Below, in pieces: positions 1 to 4,726 of a stretch of DNA of 7,870 bases (positions are counted from its first letter, which is position 1; each line of letters opens with the position of its first letter). The translations under genes were made by a program, and so were the position numbers. This DNA comes from Candidatus Mcinerneyibacteriota bacterium (lineage in GTDB: Bacteria; AUK180; JAQVHJ01), in the NCBI GenBank assembly GCA_030630935.1, contig DAOVMD010000129.1, forward strand, positions 1 through 7,870, in the 5' to 3' direction. Under the pieces are notes generated by a model that did no database searches, was not told where the DNA came from, and saw only the letters and a list, made by a program, of their open reading frames with translations.

Positions 1-642
1 AGCTGACCAGGTTATATTATAATTGAATTCATCCACTTTTTTAACTTCAATTCCTTCATGATACGATTCAATCTTTTGAATGGGAATCTCTGAATGAAAC
101 TTTGCACTTATTGAGATATTCTCAATCTTTTCAGAGCTCTCTTTTGATACTAATCCAAAACGGTAATTAATTTGATTAGAATCAATCTTAAGAAGCTGAG
201 TGTATTCAATTTCTAATCTCTTTGTTCCATAAGCAGGGATAGGTGCTAATCTTGCAGAGAATTCGTTTGTGCGCCTGTGTTCAAGTAACCCGGGATCAAT
301 TGCACGCCTGACCAATGATTCATAAATCTCTCTTGCGCGCCGTTTTTCAAAGATCACTCCCTTTAAACGCTTGCCGTTATCCCAGACTGCAAAGTTCGAA
401 ATCTCAGAGCCTTCTTCAATCGGAAAGATATATTCTCCTTCCAAAACACGGTTGGAGTTACTGGCAAAAATCTGCTTTACCCTCGTAATAGCGTAGTTAT
501 TTGTAATATCAATCTCAATCACCTGGTCTTTTATGTATAATGATTTATGACCATCAACATGAAAAACATTTATTAAACCGTTCCCCCAGGCAACTGAGAA
601 TAATAAGGATATTATAAATGAACTTAAAATTATTTTCTTCAT
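1..642 (-). CDS. VIT-domain secreted protein, 5' part only
   Basis: The minus strand reads open from an ATG at 642-640 to the left edge: 214 codons with no stop, so the C-terminal part lies outside the window. Residues 1-20 look like a Sec signal peptide (MKK, a hydrophobic run, then AWG before N21). Residues about 23-145 match the VIT domain (vault protein / inter-alpha-trypsin inhibitor type). Key positions are N62-R65, the FPIEEG block at 73-78, a G near 90, the K100-Y107 helix with ARxIY, and DPGLLE at 116-121, followed by the P-x-G-x-x-x-x-x-x-Y pattern near 141-150. In this family the VIT domain is usually followed by a von Willebrand A domain with a metal-binding site; that part is not visible, so it is inference. 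The role is probably an extracytoplasmic adhesion or scaffold function, but the substrate is unknown. An AGGT at 651-654, 8 nt before the ATG, is a plausible ribosome binding site. Confidence 0.85.
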   Translation of the reverse strand, partial: MKKIILSSFIISLLFSVAWGNGLINVFHVDGHKSLYIKDQVIEIDITNNYAITRVKQIFASNSNRVLEGEYIFPIEEGSEISNFAVWDNGKRLKGVIFEKRRAREIYESLVRRAIDPGLLEHRRTNEFSARLAPIPAYGTKRLEIEYTQLLKIDSNQINYRFGLVSKESSEKIENISISAKFHSEIPIQKIESYHEGIEVKKVDEFNYNITWSA

Positions 643-682
643 AAAAATTTACCTGTTAATTTTTCCAAAACCTTTATGACAT

Positions 683-711
683 ATTATATCATTGAAAAAT
701 TATATTGTCAA
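683..711 (-). promoter_or_regulatory. Consensus sigma70 promoter of the VIT-domain gene
   Basis: On the minus strand there is a perfect TTGACA (711-706) and a perfect TATAAT (688-683), separated by exactly 17 bp. The predicted start of transcription is near 676, giving a leader of about 35 nt. The match to consensus suggests strong constitutive transcription unless a repressor acts. No clear operator is visible. Confidence 0.85.
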
Positions 712-763
712 CATTTTTTTAAGCAGAATTTACTCCGGATTGTTTACGAGAGTAATCCGTAAT

Positions 764-777
764 GGGACTGAAGTCCC
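764..777. repeat. Compact hairpin GGGACTGAAGTCCC
   Basis: Perfect inverted repeat GGGAC with TGAA at the tip. It is followed by TCTATTTTT, so on the plus strand it could act as a weak terminator. A hairpin of the same design (AGAGCTGAAGCTCT) lies at 864-877, which suggests a repeat family rather than gene-specific signals. The rest of the divergent gap 643-1077 holds only repeats and the two promoters. Confidence 0.5.
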
Positions 778-807
778 TCTATTTTTCTCAATCTTATTCC
801 CCGGAGA

Positions 808-841
808 GATTGACGCGTCCTCTGCGAGGACTCGCAATGAC
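808..841. repeat. Dispersed palindromic element, ATTG...CGCAATGAC type
   Basis: Starts GATTGACGCGTC and ends CTCGCAATGAC. Its core is a perfect stem GTCCTC-TGC-GAGGAC (817-831), and the outer ATTG/CAAT arms (809-812 and 835-838) can also pair. Degenerate copies of the same start occur at 898 (GATTGCCGCGTCGC), 2399 (GATTGCCGCGTCCTC), 4321 and 4425. This is a multi-copy intergenic palindromic repeat. No function can be assigned. Confidence 0.65.
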
Positions 842-863
842 ATTACCCGGGGCTCTACGCATT

Positions 864-877
864 AGAGCTGAAGCTCT
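864..877. repeat. Compact hairpin AGAGCTGAAGCTCT
   Basis: Second short hairpin with the same TGAA tip as the one at 764-777, followed by TTTT. The stem is 5-6 bp. It may be a remnant of the same repeat family or a weak terminator. Confidence 0.45.
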
Positions 878-897
878 TTTCAAATCAATCTGGGTTT

Positions 898-935
898 GAT
901 TGCCGCGTCGCATCACTTCGGACGCAAGCTATATC
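898..935. repeat. Degenerate copy of the GATTGCCGCGTC element
   Basis: Begins GATTGCCGCGTCGCATCACTT and continues with CGGACGCAAGC, so the ATTGC start and a GCAA further on keep the outline of the palindromic element at 808-841. The 3' half is decayed. Confidence 0.45.
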
Positions 936-983
936 TTCGATACGCTCCATATAAAAAACACATACTTCAAACATTATGCAAGA

Positions 984-1036
984 AAAAAGGTACTGTTATC
1001 GTAAACACACAGACATGGGTTAAAAAGGTACTGTTA
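984..1036 (+). repeat. Direct repeat AAAAAGGTACTGTTA, two copies, 38-bp period
   Basis: Identical 15-mers lie at 984-998 and 1022-1036, separated by a 23-nt spacer containing CACACAGACATGGG. The second copy ends 4 nt before the -35 box of the next gene. It could be a paired operator or the end of a decayed repeat element; the sequence alone does not decide. Confidence 0.6.
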
Positions 1037-1040
1037 GAGC

Positions 1041-1069
1041 TTGACAAATGTTTTTTAATATGATAAAAT
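1041..1069 (+). promoter_or_regulatory. Sigma70 promoter of the glycosyltransferase gene
   Basis: TTGACA (1041-1046) and TAAAAT (1064-1069) with a 17-bp spacer. Transcription should begin near 1075-1077, that is 1-6 nt before the GTG (1078) or ATG (1081) start codon. The transcript would therefore be leaderless or nearly so. Confidence 0.75.
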
Positions 1070-1077
1070 GAGAAAAA

Positions 1078-2121
1078 GTGATGAATGATTTGAAAAGATA
1101 TTTTATTGCATTTACCCCGTATCATCTTCTGCTTAGTATGCTTATCTCCCTCGATTTCGAGGAGAGGGATGATGTTATCATTATAGATAAAGATAATATT
1201 AATAATGCTAATAACATTGTTCAGAGATTAACTGAATATTTTCCTCAAATTATTTTTAAAATAATTGAGGAGAGATCTGCTTCAAAAAAATTCTTCAAGA
1301 GTTCAAATCTTATCAAGGTATATAAAACAATAACTATTCGTAAATGGTATCCAAAAAAGTATCAGGATAATGCAAAGATTTTCTCGGATAAAGGGGAGGT
1401 ATTTATATTTAATGAAGCACGGTTAATATCCAGATATTTATTAAATAAATTTAAGAAGAATATTATCTTAATTGAGGATGGATTGTCAAACTATACTCGT
1501 TATAAAATAAAATTTAAAGATAAGATAAAAAAGTTGTTTGGTATATATCCACCATTTGGCCGCAATCCGTGTATTAAAAAAATTATCGTTCAAAATCCTG
1601 AAAAATTACCCGATGATATTAGAGAAAAGGGTGAATACCTTAATTTGAAACAGTTGGTAGATAGATTAACTGAAGAAAATAAAGATAAAATTATTAAAGC
1701 CTTCCTGAATAGAAATTTACTGAAATCTTTTCTTAATTTAAACCAGGGAAAAAGGATATTGCTTCTTACACAACCATTTTCTGAAAATAAGGCGATTACA
1801 GAAACTCAGAAGATTACCCTATATAAAAATATCATAGATAAATATTTAGATAATGATGAATTATTAATAATAAAACCCCATCCTGCTGAGAAAACTGATT
1901 ATACCAAACTTTCTCTTTATAAAAACCTGGTCCAACTTCCAAGAGAATTTCCCATCGAACTTATTAATATAATGCCTAAATTTAATATTACGAAAGCCAT
2001 TACTTTATTTTCATCAGCAATTGATAATATAGATGTTCCCCAAAAAATAACAATTTGTCCAAATCCATTCGATTGTCCCGAACTTATATTTCCTTCCGGA
2101 AACAACAGTATCAAGAGCTAG
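1078..2121 (+). CDS. GT52/sialyltransferase-like glycosyltransferase
   Basis: A 347-residue cytoplasmic protein if GTG at 1078 is used, or 346 from the adjacent ATG at 1081. I could not separate the two starts, since neither has a good ribosome binding site. The N-terminus has the TPYHLLLS motif (13-20) typical of GT-B enzymes of the GT52/polysialyltransferase type. Both motifs described for bacterial sialyltransferases are present: (D/E)(D/E)G as E133-D134-G135 within EDGLSNY, and HP as H268-P269 within IIKPHPAE. A serine pair S312-S313 (LFSSA) follows, as expected for nucleotide-sugar contacts. The family moves sialic acid or related sugars from CMP-sugar donors to lipooligosaccharide or capsule; donor and acceptor here are inferred and could differ. 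There are no membrane segments. No other sugar gene is adjacent, so it is not in a visible glycan cluster. A repeat element begins about 6 nt after its stop, so a slightly altered C-terminus is possible. Confidence 0.75.
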   Translation: MMNDLKRYFIAFTPYHLLLSMLISLDFEERDDVIIIDKDNINNANNIVQRLTEYFPQIIFKIIEERSASKKFFKSSNLIKVYKTITIRKWYPKKYQDNAKIFSDKGEVFIFNEARLISRYLLNKFKKNIILIEDGLSNYTRYKIKFKDKIKKLFGIYPPFGRNPCIKKIIVQNPEKLPDDIREKGEYLNLKQLVDRLTEENKDKIIKAFLNRNLLKSFLNLNQGKRILLLTQPFSENKAITETQKITLYKNIIDKYLDNDELLIIKPHPAEKTDYTKLSLYKNLVQLPREFPIELINIMPKFNITKAITLFSSAIDNIDVPQKITICPNPFDCPELIFPSGNNSIKS

Positions 2122-2126
2122 ATGCT

Positions 2127-2296
2127 AAATCTATATAATGGCGCATATATATCATCATTAAAAAACATTATTTTCAGTTGCACGATTGGTCAATTGACCA
2201 ATCGTGCAACTGACATGAATAATAATTATACAGAATACTTTTTTTTGCAATGATAAAAAACAATAATATTGAAAGACTTATGCGCAGATATATAGA
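2127..2296. mobile_element. MITE-like element 1 with imperfect terminal inverted repeats
   Basis: About 170 bp bounded by related inverted ends. The left end at 2127-2148 contains ATCTATATAA and CGCATAT. The right end at 2279-2296, read on the minus strand, is TCTATATATCTGCGCATA. Inside the left end, TCATT, an A run and ATTATTTT follow; the same order is found inside the right end of the element at 2765-3072. The centre carries a 40-bp perfect palindrome. No transposase is encoded. The 27-codon frame at 2250-2333 has no support as a gene. No clean target-site duplication is visible here. The element starts just after the glycosyltransferase stop codon. Confidence 0.5.
2174..2213. repeat. 40-bp perfect palindrome
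   Basis: Two 20-nt arms, TCAGTTGCACGATTGGTCAA and its exact complement, meet without a spacer. As RNA this would be a very stable hairpin. It lies 53 nt after the glycosyltransferase stop and could end transcription from either side, but no U-run follows directly. It forms the centre of MITE-like element 1. Confidence 0.9.
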
Positions 2297-2301
2297 CACT
2301 A

Positions 2302-2381
2302 CTAAATGCTTACAATACTTAGTCTCAATCTGAGATTTACCTTGGTTTATCTCTGTTTATGGTTATTATGAAAACAATAAA
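2302..2381 (+). repeat. Dispersed repeat unit B, copy 1
   Basis: Contains in order TAAATGCTTACAATACTT (2303-2320), TCTCAATCTGA (2323-2333) and GTTTATGGTTATTATGAAAA (2355-2374). The first and third blocks recur in the same order on the opposite strand at 4281-4264 and 4140-4121, the third being identical over 20 bp. The second and third blocks recur in direct orientation at 3070-3129. This is evidently a multi-copy intergenic unit. Confidence 0.7.
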
Positions 2382-2382
2382 T

Positions 2383-2433
2383 CTTTGCTTCGCTCTGAGA
2401 TTGCCGCGTCCTCTGCTCGTGATTGGAGCAAAG
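2383..2433. repeat. Degenerate GATTGCCGCGTC palindromic element
   Basis: CTTTGC (2383-2388) pairs with GCAAAG (2428-2433), enclosing GATTGCCGCGTCCTCTGCTC and an inner stem TGCTC/GAGCA (2414-2418 and 2426-2430). It belongs to the family seen at 808-841. Confidence 0.5.
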
Positions 2434-2443
2434 CGTAAGTCAT

Positions 2444-2459
2444 CCCGATGTCCATCGGG
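2444..2459. repeat. Hairpin CCCGATGTCCATCGGG
   Basis: Perfect 7-bp arms CCCGATG and CATCGGG with only TC between them. It is directly followed by CAATGAC and the CCCAGAACC hairpin, so it forms one module of the composite repeat cluster at 2383-2592. Confidence 0.65.
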
Positions 2460-2466
2460 TCAATGA

Positions 2467-2498
2467 CCCAGAACCACTTGCTTCGCTTGGATTCTGGG
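2467..2498. repeat. CCCAGAACC hairpin repeat, copy 1
   Basis: CCCAGAACC (2467-2475) faces GGATTCTGGG (2489-2498) with CTTCG in the loop; the stem has one extra base. It is preceded by CAATGA and followed by a CGCAAAT block. Related copies lie at 2542-2592 (opposite orientation) and 4353-4384. Confidence 0.7.
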
Positions 2499-2541
2499 CA
2501 CGCAAATAATGCTTATTCCGGAAATCAAGTAAACAGTTTAC

Positions 2542-2592
2542 AATGAACCCTAACGTGCTGAGCCCAGCATCCAAGTGGTGCTGGGGTTCATT
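2542..2592. repeat. Nested hairpin, inverted relative of the CCCAGAACC repeat
   Basis: Outer arms AATGAACCC (2542-2550) and GGGTTCATT (2584-2592) overlap an inner stem CCCAGCA (2563-2569) / TGCTGGG (2579-2585), so the two are alternatives. Read on the minus strand it gives AATGAACCCCAGCACCACTT, closely matching the forward copy at 2462-2480, so the family occurs in both orientations. Confidence 0.65.
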
Positions 2593-2640
2593 ACTTGTCC
2601 TTCCATCGTTTGCTTTTGCAAACAACCTTTTGTGTAATCA

Positions 2641-2696
2641 GTTTGTGTTTGCTCCCCTAAGGGGAGTGTCTTACAAATAATGTCTCAAACACAAAC
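2641..2696. repeat. Stacked inverted repeats
   Basis: GTTTGTGTTTG (2641-2651) is the exact complement of CAAACACAAAC (2686-2696). Immediately inside the left arm is a second hairpin CTCCCC-TAA-GGGGAG (2652-2666). A short run of GAACCC units follows at 2700-2714, and a GTTCC-TGA-GGAAC hairpin at 2736-2748. No gene is visible here. Confidence 0.65.
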
Positions 2697-2764
2697 ACGA
2701 ACCCGAACCCGAACAGAATAATTAAAATAAATTAAGTTCCTGAGGAACACAACCTTCTCAATCT

Positions 2765-3072
2765 AGATCTATATAACTACGCATATTATTTTCGAAACGA
2801 CTATTTTTATAATTGTTAAAATAATAATTGTTCTTATATATTTTACTATGAAATTGTTATATTAATATTTTTAATTCAGATACACAGTCACTTTAATAAA
2901 CCTATTTTGTTTGTGCCTGTCGTACTAATTACTTCTTATAGTAAAAAGTATTTCCTAAAATTATTAATAATGTCAGATGCACGAGTTCGTATATACGAAC
3001 TCGTGATATCGTGAAAATAGATTAAAATAATATTTTGAATGACGAATTATATATGCATAGTTATCTAGATCT
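2765..3072. mobile_element. MITE-like element 2 with terminal inverted repeats
   Basis: About 308 bp. The 22-nt ends (2765-2786 and the complement of 3051-3072) agree at 20 positions; the shared core of the left end is ATCTATATAACTACGCATAT. The ends match those of element 1 more loosely. CAATCT follows the right end (3073-3078) and precedes the left end (2759-2764); the direct repeat can be extended to TCTCAATCT, 9 bp, if the end is trimmed by 3 nt. This fits a 6-9 bp target-site duplication. The interior is very AT-rich, has no credible gene, and holds a 26-bp perfect palindrome at 2980-3005. Any transposition would need an enzyme supplied from elsewhere. Confidence 0.55.
2980..3005. repeat. 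26-bp perfect palindrome
   Basis: Arms CACGAGTTCGTAT and ATACGAACTCGTG meet without a spacer. The left flank TGCACGA is shared with the palindrome in element 1. A dimeric regulator could bind such a site, but its place inside a MITE-like element makes a structural role at least as likely. Confidence 0.9.
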
Positions 3073-3129
3073 CAATCTGAAATTCGCCTTTGGTGAATTT
3101 TTATTTAGGGTTGTTATGAAAACAATAAA
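3070..3129 (+). repeat. Repeat unit B, copy 2 (3' part)
   Basis: Matches 2323-2380 with small gaps: both start TCTCAATCTGA, carry ATT and CTTTGGT/CTTGGT blocks, and end TTATGAAAACAATAAA. Its 5' part is interrupted by MITE-like element 2. The copy stops 5 nt before the -35 box of the next gene. Confidence 0.65.
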
Positions 3130-3133
3130 ACAT

Positions 3134-3162
3134 TTGAAATTGAATTCAAAGTATGCTATAAT
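3134..3162 (+). promoter_or_regulatory. Sigma70 promoter of the outer-membrane protein gene
   Basis: TTGAAA (3134-3139), a 17-bp spacer and a perfect TATAAT (3157-3162) preceded by TGC, an extended -10. The predicted start is near 3169, leaving a leader of about 20 nt that contains AAAGGAGG (3176-3183), an almost ideal ribosome binding site 5 nt before the ATG. High expression is expected. Confidence 0.85.
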
Positions 3163-3188
3163 TAACTTAAATGTAAAAGGAGGTTTTT

Positions 3189-3899
3189 ATGAAGAAAATC
3201 CTAATTATAATAGTTGGGATATTTTTATTACTTTCAGTAACTTCAACTTCGGCAATTGGCCCGAGCACCAGGTTATACTATTCATTTTATGAACCTGATG
3301 TAACAGAGTTCTCAAGAGCTCTTGGTGATGATGTTAATCTTAAGCAAAAGACGAATATTGGTATGCAGCTTGAAATAGGTCTCCCAAAGGGACTTTCAGT
3401 TGTAGGTTCAATTTCAGCTTATTTTGGTGAAGCTTCTTCTGTAATTGAACAAGATATGGGTATTCTTGGAATGATGGAGTTTCCATTGAACCATCAGCTA
3501 TTTATTCTTCCTTTTGATTTGATGTTAAAGTATAAATTCATCAAATTTCCAATGGGAGCTGTTTATGGAATGGGTGGATGGAGTTGGGTATATTCTATAT
3601 ATAGAATGGAAATTGGCGGGACCTATGCAACTTTAATGACAGGCGGCTTGAACTCAACACTTGCAAGAGGATGGACTAATAGTGGTTTTGTATTAGGTGC
3701 AGGAGTTGAAGTAAAGATTGCTATTATAAGTGCTTTTGTTGAAGTGGTTAGTAGAAATGGCAAGATTGATTCATATAGATATTTCGACACAGGTTTTACA
3801 GATTTAGATGGAAAACTTATTACTGATGATGACGGGAATAAAGTTGGTGTTGATTTGAATGGAATTGAATTCAGAGTTGGATTTGCAATAGGATTTTAA
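3189..3899 (+). CDS. Putative outer-membrane beta-barrel protein
   Basis: A 236-residue protein with a clear signal peptide: MKK, a hydrophobic stretch at 4-17, and likely cleavage after STSA at A22. The mature part alternates short amphipathic strands with turns (for example around 55-82, 100-130, 165-190), is rich in G, Y and F, and ends in FRVGFAIGF. A C-terminal F is the usual outer-membrane assembly signal. A loop near 205-225 has DLDG...DDDGNK...DLNG, which resembles calcium-binding D/N/G-rich loops; this may simply be a surface loop. I do not recognise a specific family, and function and ligand are unknown. The start is fixed by AAAGGAGG 5 nt upstream. It is a single-gene unit with its own promoter and terminator, set between two repeat-filled gaps that carry inverted copies of the same unit. 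Confidence 0.7.
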   Translation: MKKILIIIVGIFLLLSVTSTSAIGPSTRLYYSFYEPDVTEFSRALGDDVNLKQKTNIGMQLEIGLPKGLSVVGSISAYFGEASSVIEQDMGILGMMEFPLNHQLFILPFDLMLKYKFIKFPMGAVYGMGGWSWVYSIYRMEIGGTYATLMTGGLNSTLARGWTNSGFVLGAGVEVKIAIISAFVEVVSRNGKIDSYRYFDTGFTDLDGKLITDDDGNKVGVDLNGIEFRVGFAIGF

Positions 3900-3933
3900 A
3901 TTAAGTAATTAATTTCATTATTTTATATTTATG

Positions 3934-3969
3934 ATCCCAGCCCTTATTCAAGGGCTGGGATTTTTTTTT
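3934..3969 (+). terminator. Rho-independent terminator after the outer-membrane gene
   Basis: A perfect 12-bp stem ATCCCAGCCCTT / AAGGGCTGGGAT with an ATTC loop, followed by a run of eight further T (nine in all). It lies 35 nt after the stop codon and is the strongest terminator in the window. Confidence 0.95.
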
Positions 3970-4057
3970 AAGGAATTCTTCTATTGTTTGCTATTTCCTT
4001 TCTTTGATTTTACATTAATTTCTTAATAATTAACGGGATACTTGATTCATACGATAA

Positions 4058-4076
4058 GGGTCAAGGCCCTTGACCC
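4058..4076. repeat. Hairpin GGGTCAAGGCCCTTGACCC
   Basis: Arms GGGTCAAG and CTTGACCC are perfect, with a GCC tip. There is no T-run. It is probably another intergenic hairpin repeat. Nothing else is visible in the stretch 3970-4120. Confidence 0.6.
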
Positions 4077-4120
4077 CTACTTTGTTTGGGAAACAATTCT
4101 TTTGTTTTTAAATGAGTACT

Positions 4121-4281
4121 TTTTCATAATAACCATAAACGATTTAAAAAAGAAAAAATTTATTTTATTTTTTCCGTTTGGGTTTCCCGATTAAATTTCA
4201 TATTACTGAAATTTAATCGGGATCACTGCACTTCGTTTGTGACGCGCTTAAGAATTTGATATAAAGTATTGTAAGCATTTA
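4121..4281 (-). repeat. Repeat unit B, inverted copy with an inserted hairpin
   Basis: Read on the minus strand it has TAAATGCTTACAATACTT (4281-4264) and then GTTTATGGTTATTATGAAAA (4140-4121), the same order as copy 1 at 2303-2374. The two blocks are separated by about 123 nt here instead of 34. The extra DNA includes a 16-bp perfect stem (4185-4200 with 4207-4222), starting TCCCGATTAAATTTCA, around a 6-nt loop. Confidence 0.65.
4185..4222. repeat. 16-bp stem hairpin TCCCGATTAAATTTCA
   Basis: Perfect inverted repeat with loop TATTAC. It is flanked by TTT on the left and TCACTGCACTTCG on the right and has no U-run on either side. It lies inside the inverted copy of repeat unit B and looks like an inserted hairpin module. 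Confidence 0.75.
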
Positions 4282-4320
4282 ATACTATATAGACCTGTTG
4301 TTTCTGAGAGGAAAAAATTA

Positions 4321-4469
4321 GATTGCCGGAGGCACAGCCTCTTTGACAATGACCCAGAACCACGCACTTCGTTAGGGTTCTGGGCGCAGCAAATGCTATT
4401 CTTATAAAAGGGAGCAAGCTTACAGATTGCCGGATGCACAGCCTCTTTGAAATTTCTCTCGCAATGACA
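4321..4469. repeat. Composite repeat: GATTGCCGG pair plus CCCAGAACC hairpin
   Basis: Two 26-nt direct repeats, GATTGCCGGA(G/T)GCACAGCC and onward to TTTGA, lie at 4321-4346 and 4425-4450 and differ at one base. Each keeps the GATTGC start of the 808-841 family; the second closes with CTCGCAATGACA at 4458-4469. The first contains a GAGGC-ACA-GCCTC stem, and in the second the changed base breaks this stem. Between them is a perfect CCCAGAACC/GGTTCTGGG hairpin (4353-4361 and 4376-4384), a copy of the one at 2467-2498. No gene is present. Confidence 0.7.
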
Positions 4470-4561
4470 AAATGCGTGTATCTGAGATTCTTAATATTAT
4501 CTACTAAATTACCTGTCAATTACACAGTAAAAAAGCGCTTATTTTGTATTAATTGATGTAT

Positions 4562-4588
4562 TACTTTAAGTTTTACTGATACTTTAAG
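4562..4588 (+). repeat. Direct repeat TACTTTAAG upstream of the pheT promoter
   Basis: Two identical 9-mers start 18 bp apart (4562-4570 and 4580-4588), about 50-75 bp before the -35 box. The position would suit an activator or UP-like element, but AT-rich DNA produces such pairs by chance. Confidence 0.3.
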
Positions 4589-4637
4589 GTAATTTAAAGA
4601 AATCTTATTATATTGGAGTAAAATATAAAAAATAAAC

Positions 4638-4666
4638 TTGACACCCCAGAAAAAATGTGTTATACT
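4638..4666 (+). promoter_or_regulatory. Sigma70 promoter of the pheT-zapB-zapA operon
   Basis: Perfect TTGACA (4638-4643), a 17-bp spacer and TATACT (4661-4666). The predicted start is near 4673, with a leader of about 54 nt. The leader has only a 4-bp stem (AGAG/CTCT, 4680-4693). No T-box, leader peptide or attenuator is visible. Confidence 0.85.
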
Positions 4667-4726
4667 CATAAAGAGTTTAAGAGTTATATCTCTATTCTTA
4701 TTTTATTGTATTCTATGAGGTATTAG

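Noticed and set aside
984-1036. Minimal CRISPR array (15-bp repeat, 23-bp spacer)
   Set aside because: There are only two short repeats, one spacer, no cas genes and no leader; an ordinary direct repeat explains it.
1917-2114. Antisense open frame within the glycosyltransferase gene
   Set aside because: It is a shadow of a well-supported gene with recognisable motifs on the plus strand. The minus-strand frames inside pheT (5233-5475, 5774-5959, 6286-6510) are rejected for the same reason.
2250-2333. 27-codon frame starting MIKNNNIERLMRRYID
   Set aside because: It spans the right end of MITE-like element 1 and repeat unit B, and has no ribosome binding site. Its KCLQY piece recurs at about 4270 (minus) only because the DNA repeat recurs.
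2440-2625. 61-codon minus-strand open frame
   Set aside because: It is a read-through of the CCCAGAACC-type hairpin repeats; its AQNPSEASGSGSL peptide is the translated repeat.
3035-3292. 85-codon open frame overlapping the start of the outer-membrane gene
   Set aside because: It runs across repeat DNA, the promoter and the strong ribosome binding site of the 3189 gene in another frame, and has no family resemblance.
4223-4519. 98-codon and 63-codon minus-strand open frames (4223-4519 and 4248-4439)
   Set aside because: Both translate the composite repeat at 4321-4469, and no promoter or ribosome binding site is evident.
4667-4726. T-box or Phe-leader attenuator before pheT
   Set aside because: The leader is only about 54 nt and lacks a terminator, T-box consensus or leader ORF.
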